The translations under genes and the position numbers were made by a program. Positions 21,426 to 34,588 of a stretch of 64,000 bases of DNA are shown in pieces. Under the pieces are notes generated by a model, which worked only from the letters and a program-made list of their open reading frames with translations, searched no databases and was not told the DNA's origin. The stretch comes from Atopsyche davidsoni. Lineage: Eukaryota; Arthropoda; Insecta; Trichoptera; Hydrobiosidae. The stretch is taken from the NCBI GenBank assembly GCA_022113835.1, contig JAILWY010000011.1:5642001-5706000 (forward strand). The letters are read 5' to 3'. Positions within the stretch are counted from its first letter, which is position 1. Every line of letters starts with the position of its first letter.

Positions 21426-21619
21426 ATTCAATATTTTTGACAGAGAGTACTTGGTGGAATTCCATTTTAATATTTTTGAATAAAGTACTTCAGTGATTTT
21501 CCACATTTTCGTTTTTATTAGTGACCGGTTTGATAATTCCAACGTGAAAGGTTGGCGAAACCGGTCACTATAAAAACGAAAATGTGGAAAATCACTTAAG
21601 TATTTTATTCAAAAATATT
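21426..21619. mobile_element. Snapback element, family S, copy 3
   Basis: It has the family left extension (TTCAATATTTTTGACAGAG, ACTTGGTGGAATTCC). The right arm (CCAACGTGAAAGGTTGGCG, AAACCGGTCAC) pairs back to GTGACCGGTTT and then to CCACATTTTCGTTTTTAT in the left arm. The centre is deleted relative to copy 1. Only about 1.7 kb separates it from copy 2, in the same orientation. Confidence 0.88.
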
Positions 21620-24600
21620 ACACCTTAATATAACAGTTTATGTTGTTAAATATACAATAATTAAACCTAATATCAATCGTAATATACAGTGCTACTTGTC
21701 GTGTAGCTTTTTGCTCTGTGACACCATAGTCAAAATAAATGTAAATGCCCTTTAAATTGCAGTCTTCTGAATATAAGCGAGAATTCAATTGTTACATGCA
21801 TGTGTCTAACCAATAACTAAACTAAATATTTTTTTAATAACTTGCAAACATTTTCTTCTGTAATAGAGTACAAAATTAAAAAATATTCTTTAATATTACA
21901 AAAATTTATTTAAATGAAAAAACACGCGTCATTAAATATTTATTATTCAAAATCTAATAGATCTACACTTTTAAGCTTGAAAAGGCTAAGAATAACTTAC
22001 TACGTATTATAATCTTTTGTTTTCGTTAGACTGTATAAACATTATTTTTAGAGAGTTTGTTGGCTTCTGTTTATATAAAAGGTGATTTCAAATGTAAATT
22101 ATATTTTTACATAAATACCCAGCATTTACTTACCTTTAATTTGACTCGAAAACATAATAATTATATCAACAAAAATACCTACACGCTCTATATGTAAAGG
22201 TGCACCCAGTCGTTAAGCTACACGGTAGAAGTCAAGCTCGGTTCTCACTGGCTAATCTATTATATTCATCTTTTATTTTATTAATTAAGCAAGATGATCA
22301 ACTTATTCCGATGTGACCGGACAAGTATCTGTTCATATTTTAATCTGAACACGCACTCGATTCTGGGTCTACCGGGTCTGTAGACTATTTAATAGAGACA
22401 GGTTAGTTTTTTTGTTAAGCTCAGATAATCGGAACGAGATGTTTATAAATTTACATACTCACATTTTTTCATAGTTTAGGCTAAATCTTAAAAAAAAACA
22501 ATAGCAATAAAAGGACGCTATTGGCTAATTGCAAATTGATTGTAAGATGTTTCATGTAGCATGTTGTTAAGCAACCACGTTAGAAGTAAGAAGTTATTAT
22601 AATCGTGTTGTTGTGATTCACTTTGGATTTTATACACAATAAGCAATAATGATCATTAATTTTTTTTTAAGTTTGTGTCTGGTCTCTGCTTTACAATGTC
22701 TGAGACCGGGCCTACTTTTTTCCAAACAAAGAAACAATTTACATTTTTTCACGCATTCTGTATGACGATCTAATCGCACGACTGTCCCGGTGGGTACTCC
22801 GTATTAAATTTAGGACTTAATATCAAAAACGTTCGTGCCAGTAATTTCTGGTTGATTTTTGAGAATTCACATCTATTCATTAAGATTCCCCGTCTTTGAA
22901 CGACCGTACACTTCACTGTTATTCTCGTACGAGCCTGTAATAGAGAAATAACTCACTTTATACGCCGGCTATTTGTTAGTTTCTGATTTTTAATTCTCAT
23001 CGTGTTTTCCTATAAACAACGAGTAAGTACCAAATTAACTGCCAACCTTATAATAATAAAACCACCTTCAAAATAATAAATAATAATGCAAGGAAAACTA
23101 GTTTTTTTTTTAATTCTCGCTTGAGATGCATTTCTATCTTAGATGTATTAAAAACAAGCACGAAAAATATGCAGTATAAATATATTTATAACAACTTATA
23201 GACAGTGGAACTATATAAATGACTAAAATACAGCTTATATTTTCAAAAAAATTAAGATTGGTTGAAAAAAAAAAATTAAGTTAGGGCTGTTGTTTAAATT
23301 TTAATTATAACTCTTTTATGCTTACAATATGCTAGATAGTCTTTTAAGATCTCTTATACCTACTCAGCAAAAATAGGAGATTGTAAGTCAAAGAAGCAAG
23401 TATATTCACAGTTCGAAGCGCATTATGTCTTTATCAGTTTTTTTTTTGTTATCTACGTAGGATCAAAAGGTTTCATTTTACATTAATATAAAAACAGATT
23501 TTATTTTCTTATCGATATTATATATAAGTCAGATGTTTTCATCAAAATACAGTGATTAACATTTATCATATATAATGGACACAATTTGTGTCAACTGATG
23601 CAATCAGTCAATATAGTCGTGTATTTTTGTATTGTTAATAGATTAACAACTAATTCCAAGTCGGTTGCAAATTGCGTCCCATTTATAATAAAATAAGTAA
23701 AATGGTATTAAATTAAAGAGATTAACGTTGCCGTAAACGCCGGCGATTCGGATATCATAATTTTTGAAAAGCGGGCTCCCGAAGCGGGGGGAGGCAGGGG
23801 TATGCGGGGAGAGCGCGAATGCTCATAAAAATCCGTAAAACAATATCATATTTAAGCATGCACGCACCGCCGCCGTGGCCAGTATCAGAGCTGATGCTTA
23901 TCAATACACGGAATAAAGGAGACATTAAAAGAGCGGAGAGAAAAAAAAACCCGTTCCTCGTCTGGACATAAAAAGTAATGACCCGAGACGCTCCCCAAGA
24001 ATCTACAATATCTCGGGTACTAAGTAATATCTCCACTGCTCGTCTAGGTAACTGCGCGCTTGACCTGTCGCCTTCGGTACTACATTTCGAATGCCTGATT
24101 TAGCCTTTATGAGTTTTCTAAACAATGGCTAGTTAGTTGACTGAAAATTTGTTTTTTTTTGTCTTTTTTTTCAGTCATGTTTGAGGCTGCGCGCACTTGC
24201 AAGAGGAGCGGTTGTAAATTGACCCATTTGGATAGTTTTCTTGTGGCTTCACAAATATACGTGAAAACACTACCGGTTTATGTGAATAAAGGTAGTTTAC
24301 TGGAAAATGTTAATAATAGAAGATCTAAAATATATATTTTTTTATATCAACACGTGTTTCAGGTAATAGTCAATATTTCAGAATTGCATGAAAAAATCTA
24401 TCAAATAAAGCTTGTTTATGTTAGGACAGAGGTCAAACGCCTTTATCTGAAATTATTACCATTCAAAGAAAAGCTCAAAATTCAGTAGTTACGCAGAAAG
24501 TCATCAGCATCCTTTGTAAATAAAAAAACTCGTAGAGGTGCGCTCAAAATCAGCCCTCTTGTATGGGTTGGGATAAAGAAAACATGCTCGATTTTACACG

Positions 24601-27600
24601 AAGATTTCGTGCGGGTATTTGAACGAGAAATCGTGATTTTCAAGGTTCCAGGAAATCCCAGGCTCTGTGGTCTTGAGCACCACTGCCTCTTGAGTGATGA
24701 CTCACGGTTCGAGTTTTTTTTTTTTCGGTACAAAACAGTCACAGAGCCAAAGGTCACGGGGGAATTGTGACATGATTTGTAATCTCTTTGATTTTCGCGG
24801 CGCGCACAGTCGTATCATTTCGCTTTAGTGTGAATATTAAATTTAATATGCTTTTTTTATTTAGTGGGATGTTCTTAATTTGCTGTTAATTTTAATACTA
24901 TTACACTTATTTTAGAATCATTGATGTCAATTTTTTTAATGAGTAATGAATGTATGGTTGTTTTGTCCACCTTCAAGTCACACCGATGCCCAAATAATTA
25001 CCTGGCGATATTGGCTTTTTCACCAACACTTGATTATTTTGAAAAATTTGTTTATGTAATTTATTTATTCCATGTACATTTAATAAGTTTTTCTGCCCGA
25101 AAATGTGTGAGGTTTGTATAAACTTCAAATCAAACTTTACATTGAAATATAAATTAAAAAAACCGCATTCCGAAAGAGGTGCACGTAGACACCAAATAAA
25201 ATGGCAAACATTTCAAATTCGCTGAGAAATTTATGTATTATTAATTTTACATTTCAAAGAATCTGAAATAACTTAAGAATTACTGAATTTCAAAAAGGCC
25301 GGACAAGCCGCCTCCTCAGTCTAAACTCAGATGTCTCAAAATTAATTTAATGTTGAAAATATAGCTTAAATCACATTTTTATTTATACGCTTAACCTCCC
25401 AACTTCACGACAGGCCTGGACAAAGCCACACAGGCGGTATTTTTTTAAAATTAGTAGTGATTTATCTGGTTGCTGCAGTCAATTGTTAAAGTTCCAGATA
25501 ATCTTGTATTTTTAATCTAGGTTTAGCGTTACACTTGATATTTGTTAACGTATTGTTTTTTTCATTCACATTTGACTTATTGCCTACCTACCGGTCAGTA
25601 CGAGCCGTGAATATAAATTGATGATAAAAATAAATAAAATAATATGCAAGGTTATTTTGTAATATAATATTAAGTAAATAATATTATTTTTTATATAATA
25701 ATACAAATATTCAAAAAAATATGTTTTACTTTAAGGAATGCCAGTCTCCGATATGAAAAGCACGAAAGAACTGGAATCAATAATAAAATGAGCAACAACA
25801 AAAAAAAATTGCAGGGAGAAAATCTTAATTTTTCGTCAAACGGAAATGGGAAGTCGTTTTTATAAAATCCATTCCATTTAACATTTTAAAGCCGCCGGCT
25901 TAAGAGAGGAGAGCGGCCACAATCGAGACGCTTACGTATTAGCCAAAAAAATATGTTGACGCCTCTAAGCTCTCCCCGCCTCCCCTCTCCCAATAAATTC
26001 TCCTTAAATAACGCGAGCAAACAATGACGGCGGGGGTGGGGGGGGCAAACAGATTAAATTATTCTTAGTTTTTTCTGTTCTCTTTTACCCCACTTCCCCC
26101 TTCTCTCCCCATTCTTTGTTTTTATCCGCGCCCGATGTCCTTTAGTAGTTTTTTCGCGATAGGGTTAGCCTCGGTAATTAAAGTTTTTCTTTTAATTAAT
26201 TTGATTAACAAAACAACACAAGTATGTTTGATATGCATAGAATTTTATTCGCTCGTTTGTCGCTTGTAAAGAACCAGCCAATAATTATATTTGTTTAGTA
26301 GTTAAAAATATTAATTACCATTACATAAATATTTTATGGTGTTAATAAAATCGTTCAACAATAAAACACAACTTTTTATTGACTTTTTGATGTGGTGGTA
26401 AGATTGTTGACTTCGCTGTTTTGCATCCTCGTCTTGACAGGCGAATACCAAACGTATGTTATTGGCCTCTCGCCTGTTTTAGATTGATCTAAAATTGTCA
26501 ATATATATATTTTTTTTAAATATTGATGATAAACATAAAACTATAATCACTGGGATAATATATAGCCAAGCCGGTTAATTGAGAAAAATAAATATTTAGA
26601 CAACAGTATTCGGTAGAGTTAAATAATAATCTTATAAATAAAATAACTTTAATTTCAAAAAAAAAATCTAATGAAACAAATGATGATCGTTTCCGAAATT
26701 GGTTGTTTCAAAAAGTAATTAACAAAAAAATATCACATTGATATAATTAAATTCAATAAGATCATTAATTTTTTTGGCCTATGATTTTTATAGCATTGTG
26801 TATTAAATACAATATTATTTCTTCTACTCCAATAAGTGATCTTGAAATAAAAATATTGAAGAGTAACAAAGATAAATCAATTGTTATTTTTCATAAAAAT
26901 AAATAATTTGTTTTTTTATTATTTATTCAAAAATATAATAATCGAATAATTAAATCAAGTGCACCCCTGATTTAACCCTTTATATTCTTTAGCCAGACAA
27001 AACGTTATTAATGTAACACGAGTACTTAATCGTATTTATTGAGGCTTAGCCCCCTTCCGATTCGGTCCTGCCTGCCCCCAGCCTCCCCTGACGTCTGCTA
27101 TCTCCAAGATATAAGGACGCCTTTTTTTTATTTTAAGCAAGGGTAGTTTAGTGTACCTGCCTATTAAATTATCCCAAAATTAATGGTTCTTTCTGAATGT
27201 GTGAATAAAAACAACTGACTTCCACGTATCACTAAAAATAAAATAAATAAATAAAAATTCAGCTTATCTTTCAAATAGTTTAAAAAATGTATTGCTTCTA
27301 ATATTATTTTACTGTGAAAAATAAAAGTATATAAAACTAAATCTATTTGATCCCATTTAATTTTAATTCCACTTCGTGTTACACAATATTTTTTAAAAAT
27401 AAATATTTTTGCTTTAACTATCATAGGCTACATCGATCGAGTTTTTAAAAATTGGTTATATAACCGGTCTCAGCTTTATAAAAGACTCTTTAAGACTGCG
27501 ACAAATACGTAGTCTAATACTTATTCCATTTATTTTATTTTAAACATGGTTTTTACGGTTATACTGTATTTAAAAATTAAATAAACATAAACGTTGAAAT

Positions 27601-28012
27601 TATTGTAAATTAGGTACATACTGATTTTCCAAATTCTCGAGACAGCCAATTGTTCTCTTAAGAACAGTTCAACCCGCCTGGGACCAGAAGGGTTGAAAAA
27701 AATACTTCAAGCGAGGGAGGAGGCTTACTTGGACAAGTGTCTGTAAAAATCGGGGGAGAGCTGCACCTCCCCACGGTGAATGTTGGCATTTCAGGATTAA
27801 GAATTAAGTATTGTTTTTTTCTGTTTAAGTACCTGCCAAAAAATCTCTAAAGCTTTGTGGATTATTTAAAAATGTTCCGCGAATTTCTTTTGCGCGACTC
27901 TCCCCCCTCCCGGGATTATATTGGTGATGTGTAAGTGAAAACGGCTGGAGGGCCGCGTCGTGCGGTCAGAGGCATTGCATGTCCTAAGCCGCCGAATAAT
28001 AAATATATTTAG
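21620..28012. other. Long AT-rich stretch with GC-rich islands, no firm gene
   Basis: Islands at 23730-24090, 25880-26170 and 27640-27990 stand out. The first has CCGAAGCGGGGGGAGGC beside GCTCATAAAAATCCGTAAAAC, mixing GC blocks and homeodomain-like words; a 93-codon minus frame lies over it. The second has CCTCCCCTCTCCC and a G tract at 26029-26045. A 109-codon plus frame at 24159-24488 starts next to a TTTTTTTTCAG acceptor but reads as AT-biased chance sequence. A tRNA-like, weakly conserved segment with GGTTCGAG lies at 24640-24720. Confidence 0.4.
26029..26045 (+). other. G-tract with quadruplex potential
   Basis: The run GGCGGGGGTGGGGGGGG supplies four or more G runs within 17 bases in an otherwise AT-rich setting. 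It sits inside the 25.9-26.2 kb GC-rich island. Confidence 0.5.
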
Positions 28013-28312
28013 TTTCTTCTTCTTCAAGTGCCTCTCCTGAACATATATTTATGCTGAGCTAGTTTTACTGGTTATCTTAGGGAGAATAGTATAGTGGGTC
28101 CGCGGATCCTTCTACGCGTTTTGCTGCTACTCAATGGCATTATTATACAATTATTTTCTGATAAAGCTCTTGCGTTGAGGTCTGATATTCCTTCTACAGC
28201 AGGCTGCAAAAATAACACCTCTACAAGGTGCTTTCAGATTACACCCCTGCACAATTACTCCGAGTCCACTCCTTCATTCCCGATCTTTTATATATGCTCA
28301 TAGCCCAGAACG
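28013..28312 (+). mobile_element. Interspersed repeat, family R, copy 1
   Basis: It starts TCTTCTTCTTCAAGTGCCTC and continues with TATGCTGAG, AGGGAGAATAGT, GCATTATTATA, AAAGCTCT and CTACAGCAGGCTGCA, then ACAAGGTGCTT and CGATCTTTTATA. All of these recur in order at 41908-42274, and partly in reverse at 60741-60945. There are no long terminal inverted repeats and no useful open frame. Family type unknown; SINE-like or the 3' end of a longer element. Confidence 0.75.
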
Positions 28313-28569
28313 GTCAATTGGATTTTTTTCTGTCGATGACGTATGTATAGCAGAAGACATTTTGAGCGTTAAAGATTCTCATCAAGTTGGCGTGAGCAGA
28401 CCTCGAGCCTTTAAAAATATTTTAAACCTAATAATATACATTGGATGAGTCAACTATGTTTTGCCTTAACGCAATAGTGTGGTTCTCTTAAAAGTTTAAG
28501 AGAGGTTCAACTTGTACTAATACATAGCAACGTACAATGAAATATGTAAGATTATTGCCTTAAAATGTT

Positions 28570-28725
28570 TTGGGTACTCTGACGTTTCGGCCCCCGGGCT
28601 GGGACCATCTTCAGATATTTTTGAAAAGCTTTTTTGAAAATCCATGAAGATGGTCCCAGCACGGAGACTGAAAATCTGAACCACGCAAAACATGAGACAG
28701 CTCAACACCCAAGAGTCCAAATTAA
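28570..28725. mobile_element. Foldback repeat, family F (GACGTTTCGG type)
   Basis: CTGACGTTTCGGCCCCCGGG and GGGACCATCTTCA in the left arm are answered by TGAAGATGGTCCCAGCACGG and AGACTGAAAATCTG in the right arm. The right flank CAGCTCAACACCCAAGAGTC is shared with fragments at 33535-33575 and 40185-40262, and GACGTTTCGGTCCCC recurs at 41152. This is a short inverted-repeat element, and the other fragments are decayed copies. Confidence 0.6.
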
Positions 28726-30121
28726 ACTCATACCTGTTTTGCCTCTTTTATTGCATTGAAATTAAAAGAATCAGAAAAATTCCCAAATATATTATGATAG
28801 ATTTTTTATTTAATATTATGATTTCAAATTTAATTTACAAACAAATGTTTTTAAATTCGTGAATACCTACTTATCTGGTTTCGTTCGCTTTTTTGTCATA
28901 AACATACTTTGAATAGTTCGCAAAGTACTCCATAACCTCAAAAACTTACCAGACAGATCGGCCGAGCTGCAGAAACAATGAACGAAGGGCTGTTATTGGC
29001 GAAGGGAAGGGGGGAGTGGTCGCGAGGGGGACGAAGGAGGCGCAGGGGGAAATAATGAAAAATTGGGGGAAATCGTAAAGCAGGAATCACGCAAAACAAT
29101 CGGCGAGTTAATAATTCAAATTATTTCCAAAAAAAAACAAAAGGACTTTTCGTTTTCTTCAGAATTTTGTCAAATTATCATTTGAATTGGAAATTATTAT
29201 TTGAAATTTGATGAATGATTTTGGTCATTAGGGGTTGCGGAATTTAAATAATACATTTTATGCCGTAAAATGTTATTTTGGCACACCTAAAAGATTATAC
29301 TGAAATACGTGAATATATCAAATATATTTTTTTATATTTTCAATTTACAATGCACTATGCAATCAATACATTTTTCCAGGCGGTTGCTGGAGCCAACTAC
29401 CTGGTGCTTCATGAGCTCATTGTCAGCCTAGGTGGACGTGATGGAGGCACTGCATTCTCTTTGAATTGCATATAGGTGCAATGTATTAAACACCATTAAA
29501 TTTCAATAAAATATCAGAAATTTTGCCTTCGAGAAATTTTTTTCAACCTTTTTTATTTCAGCAAAATAGCTTTTTTGCCGAAACCAATACGTTAAATTAA
29601 AAAAAATTAAATTGACGTGGCTTAGCATCCGTAAAAAATTAACCATTTATAACTACTATTGGGCTTGTGAAATCATCTAGTGTTTTGTAAAGTATAAATG
29701 TGTTATTATTTATAGGTATAGCTACACTTTCAGCCACGTCAATTTATTATGAACTCGGTTATTTTTCATGTTTTATTATTTTGCTTCTGGGTAGTAGAGT
29801 CGGCTCCAGCAGAAGAGGCCTCGCTCACTGTCCGGAGTCACATGGCAAGCGGGAGGACCTGATACACACAATCCCGCAAATGGATTCCATAAAAATTGCA
29901 ATAAAAGCAATAAAACGAATTGCTTCCGAGCACATTAAACCACTTCCCCGGCGCGAGAGAATTCATCGTTTTCTTTCCATTTACAATATTTCATTTCGCG
30001 GAATGACGGAATATTAATTTATTTGTCTTTTATTTTTACTTCTTTGCCTTTTCGCTCCGGCTCGCCCCGCTCTCCCCGCGACCTTTCGTTTTTTATTTGT
30101 TTTTTTTTTCGTTCGGCACCA
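28726..30121. other. AT-rich DNA with two GC-rich islands
   Basis: 28960-29060 is purine-rich (AAGGGAAGGGGGGAGTGG). 29790-29960 combines GC-rich words with ATTCCATAAAAATTGCAATA and GCAATAAAACGAATTGC, a cluster of homeodomain/posterior-Hox-like sites. A 105-codon plus frame covers the second island (from 29700) but looks like chance, with no splice signals in phase. Confidence 0.35.
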
Positions 30122-30160
30122 CCCCGGTGTCCCCCGCTCCGCCCCCCGCCCCCCCCCCCC
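30122..30160 (-). other. C-tract; minus strand has quadruplex potential
   Basis: A run of CCCCC, CCCCCC and a block of about twelve C in 39 bases. The complementary strand therefore has several long G runs. Confidence 0.55.
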
Positions 30161-30276
30161 TTTGGCAAACTCCAATTTTAAATAATTTATTTTCTCATTA
30201 TTCTAATACAATAAGAAAGGGTTTTGTACAATTGTAGTCTTTGTATCGCTGTGTTTGTTTGTCGCCGTGTCTCCAT

Positions 30277-30525
30277 ACACCCAATTCCAGGGCTGCCACA
30301 AAAGCCAAACGAAAAAGATAAACACACAAAACTGAACACAGAACCGAAAAAAATCCCGTAACGTCATAAGTGCACCATTTATATGATCTATCTATAAAAA
30401 ATTGTTTTTAATTATTATTCATTCAGATACTTTTTTTATTTGGTTAATTTGCGGTGTTTTCATACATTCACTGTCAGGGCTGCCACAAAAGCCGAAAAAG
30501 ATAAACACACCAACCGAAAAACTGA
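30277..30525 (+). repeat. Direct duplication of about 60 bp, offset 187 bp
   Basis: CATACACCCAATTCCAGGGC followed by TGCCACAAAAGCC and GAAAAAGATAAACACAC (from 30279) recurs from 30461 with the same order and a few changes. Both copies are followed by CCGAAAAA. This is a local tandem duplication in non-coding DNA. Confidence 0.75.
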
Positions 30526-33484
30526 AATCGTTTATATCATCTTTATTAAATCATCTAGTACTAAAAATTGAGAACAAAACAGTTCTATTTATACTTGTTA
30601 TAAACGTTAAGAAAATATTCAGAAAAATGTATTTTGATTTATTTTAAAAAGTTTGATGCGTATATTTGTAAATATAATAATTTATTTAATATAATTGTAT
30701 TATTAAAGTGTAATTTTCTTTTTTCTTTTAAACTTTTCGTTTCCGCTCCTAACGAAAACGATAAAAATCCGTCACATTTTTCCCAATCCTGTGGCTGTGT
30801 GGGTGAAGCGATGGGGAGAGCGGGGTGGCGCACCCCTTTTACGATATCATTTTTTCTTATTATTTTTTAATTATTAATCGTAAAGAAACATATTTCTTGA
30901 TTCACAGAAGGGAGCTTATACTTGAATTGTTTGCCTTTAATTATATTTTTTGTAAATAAGGGAGGTTGTTGGATCGCCCGAACACCCCCTCCACCTACCC
31001 GACTGGTGACATTTCGAGATGACAAATTTGCCAGAGAAGGGGTTGCTTTATCTACTTTTATCAAAGGGGTTTTTAATGTTTTTTCAATTTTTCGTTTATT
31101 TTTCTCTTTTCATAGCCCGAATACAATCGTGTATCAGAAGAAGTCAGCTGCCAAGTATTGGTATAGAATTTTTTCTTTTGTGCTCTTCTTTTGTGTGATT
31201 TAAGAACGTATTGCGAATCAAAGAAGCCATTTTCATTTACGATCAACTCTCTGATTAATCATTGCTTTGCCCAATCATGAAAATAAAAGAAATATTTGAC
31301 TTGGTGGCTGAGCTATTAGGACCATTGGCTTCAAACTGAGAGATCTGAAGTTTGATTATCTTCCTAAAAATTACTTTCAAAATTTGATGAGATCATACGA
31401 ATTGAATTAAAATAGTTTAATATTACTACTAAATATACTATGAGTAAGGTATATTTTCTAAATATCTTTATTTTTGGACTAAACTATTGAATTCAACATC
31501 TTATCTTGATTAAGCTAACAATTTTAAATATAAATGATTTTCATTACTATGAATAAATTGACATGTTTATTCATTATATACTTTATAGAATATATGCTTT
31601 TTTATAAATGTTGATTCATCGCGCCATATTAAATTTGTTGAGTATTATTTTTGAATAAAATTAAAAACAAATATATTATAAGCATTATAAAACAATAATA
31701 TAATATTATTAATATTTGCTATTGGATATTTATTTCAATTGAAATAAAAAAAAAATTCTTCAAATTCAATGAAAGGAAAGTCAAATATAAGAAATGTTTT
31801 ATTTCTTTTTTCATGAATGTACATAAAAAAAAGTATTATTAAATTAGTTCATTTTAAAATAACAAGATATAAAATTAACATGGAATGTAAGGGGTTCTTT
31901 TTTCATATTAATAAAACCTTTGTGACACTTCACTCAAAAAATCACAAATATTTTTATTACTTTGTTAATATAGATAATCCGGCGATCTTGACATCAGGTT
32001 GTTACAACAATTATTAAGGGTGGATATTGGAACTCTAGTGGCTTTTGTGATTGTACCCACCCTTGGGGCAACAAGGGATGCTGGAAAGCTCTCGAGTCGA
32101 TGGAGTACGACAAAAGGGTTGTTTGTTTTAAATTGGCAAAGGATTCGAGTGAATGACAGGACACGAGGACCCTCTTATCGATTGACATGTCATTATTCAA
32201 CTTAATGATATTTCTCGTAATTTACTATTTATATTTATCATCAATTTTTTTTATTACGCACGTGTTATTTAATGATTTGTTTTTATACATAAAATATCAT
32301 AGAATGTCATTGATAACATAATCAAGCCTGATTAGAACCAATTTAATTTGATCCTTCTAATTAAACCTGTGAATTCCTAATCAACAACCATCACTAAACC
32401 AACAAGATAGCTAGTTATTAGTATTTATTTTTTTATGTATGGCTTAATTAAAAGTAATTAAAATATGTCCGCGATTAATTCATTAAAAATGTATATGTGT
32501 GTATTTACATTAGATTAATGAAAGTTGAATTAGATACAACAGAGAAATTAATCAAACGACGAATTAAAACATCTCTTTGAAATGTTAACATCTCAAGATT
32601 AATCGGTACTTAAGGTGCCTATTCTATTAATCTATCGATTTATATTATTATTTTATACCTGCGAATTAATTGATTTTTCATTTATGGTACATTTTCTTTC
32701 CACTTTCTACATAACAATTCTAATATAACTTATGCTAATACAAGTACTTTTTTTAATGTGTTTACAGTTTTTAAATATAAAATCCGATTTCATGTTATAA
32801 CAGAGGTACATAGAGTACACATCGTGTGTAGGTTTGATAATTTTAAGTATATTTTTTCCTATTATAATAAATATTAAATGTCAAAACCTAAACAAAATCT
32901 TCCCGAAAACAAGTATTATTTAAAAAAAAAACTACACCATAAAAAGATCGGTACAAGTGCTTTTAATTATGAAAACATGTAAATTCAAGCAATTATTCAA
33001 ATACCACTCATAAACTACCCTTATAATAGTCGAAAATTATTTTTCAAATCATTAAGCAAGATCGGTGCTTGTTGGAGTGTCGCGGAATATCAACCCCTTC
33101 GAGAAAAATCCGAACTTTAATATTTGAATCTTGAGGGCGATAAGGGGGTTGGTCGGTGGACGACGAAAGAGTTATAGCCTTCGAAAATTGAAACGTAAAT
33201 CACCATTTTTGTTTTAATTAATTTGCTCTCCTACCCCTAAATTACCACCCCCAGTCCCAGGAATCGTATTGAGATGGCTGAATTGTAAATTGTTATGCCA
33301 CGTGGATTGGAGGAATTTAAATGCTTATTGCAGGTGACTTTATCAAATTGAATTCCTTGGATTATTTGCTTGTGCTTTTAAACAGATTTGTGCAATGGGA
33401 ATTCGCAACTTAATCTATTTTCGTACCGTTTGGTGATAAGTATTAAATTTATAATAAATCCGCATTTTTCAATCATTTAAAATT
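30526..33484. other. AT-rich DNA, no supported gene
   Basis: A small GC-richer patch at 30960-31060 gives a frame reading TRLVTFRDDKFAREGVAL on the plus strand, too short to interpret. A tRNA-like degenerate segment lies at 31300-31365 (TGGCTGAGCTATTAGG and a decayed box B). A 68-codon frame on each strand at 31994-32205 overlaps a mildly GC-richer patch. Nothing here is firm. Confidence 0.4.
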
Positions 33485-34480
33485 CAAATAGAGTCTCGCC
33501 GACACCAAAACGTTGGAGTACTAAAAAATTAATGCAGGTACAACACCCAAGAATCTAAATTAACACTCTTTGTTATTTACGCTGTACAATTATAATGCTC
33601 TAATTTTACATTTGATTAGTCGTCTTTATTGTGCAGTGTGATTTGACCGCGCGTCATTGTATTTTTTTTTTAAACGAAAAAACAAATTATTTTTTTTACA
33701 AAAAAAAACCTGCCCCCGAACAGAAGCAAAGGGTTAAACACAGAATACAAACATTAGCGCTGTTTCCTTTTCGATGTTCCCGCCGCCATTGTGATTGGTC
33801 CGCCGGCCTCTGATTCGATTCCGTTTCATTTTCATCGAATGCCCGACGCGGCGTGCCTTTTTTAATACCATTACCTTTTATTGGTATTATTGCCACGTAC
33901 TGGGAGGTAGTCGCGCTCCTCGCCGAGACAACAGCCACACCTCACAAAAAATAATTTATTAAATACTCTTCAAAAACAGCTGCAATTCAAAAAATTGAAA
34001 TGTGCCTTTGTAGGAAAAATCCCTAAAATACCACGACGTGAGCGCGTCACAAATGAATAAAGGTAAAATACACTATATAGGAATATTTTTTGAAACAATA
34101 AATATAACACCCTAGAGCAAATTTTCACAGTAAAAAATCTAAAGAAAACGGGCATTACAAGGAGACAACAGGCATGCAAAGTTATCACCAATGCCTTGGA
34201 TATTGCAATATGCATTACATACCAAATAAATCTTGTGCATGAATGAACTTCAAGATACATGTATTAAATTAATATCCAAGGCTAGGGGACTACATTTGTT
34301 TAAAATAATACGTTTTTAAGCTGTGGCAGCAACGTTTCGGGTGGTGTTCCCGTGCGCGTACACAAGACGCAGTAGCTGCGTCCGATGATGACGATCATAA
34401 CTGATAATCAAATAATTTACCGCTGATTAGAGGGGCGGACGAGCGGCCGGATCATCTCAGAACTCATTAACAGCATTAAT
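33485..34480. other. GC-richer islands and a family F fragment
   Basis: 33485-33575 is a decayed family F fragment (AACGTTGGAGTAC, CAACACCCAAGAATCTAAAT). 33615-33930 is a GC-rich island containing CGCCGCCATTGTGATTGG, which could be a SOX-type or CCAAT-type site. 34330-34460 is another island with CGTGCGCGTACACAAGACG. The open frames over them are not convincing. Confidence 0.35.
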
Positions 34481-34482
34481 GC

Positions 34483-34520
34483 AATTTCAATAGCAAAACA
34501 ACAATTTTGTTATTGAAATT
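34483..34520. other. 16-bp hairpin, 6-nt loop
   Basis: AATTTCAATAGCAAAA pairs with TTTTGTTATTGAAATT, with one mismatch and the loop CAACAA. A second, weaker hairpin (GCTTGGTACTTC with GAAAATACCAAG, 34538-34588) follows at once. They are short for a microRNA precursor, and I match neither to a known one. Confidence 0.5.
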
Positions 34521-34588
34521 TTACGATGTAAATAATTGCTTGGTACTTCATAATCATTGCAATCAATTTCAATCGAAAATACCAAGTG

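Noticed and set aside
26222..26236. TATGTTTGATAT resembles part of miR-190
   Set aside because: Too short, the flanking bases differ, and there is no fold-back precursor.
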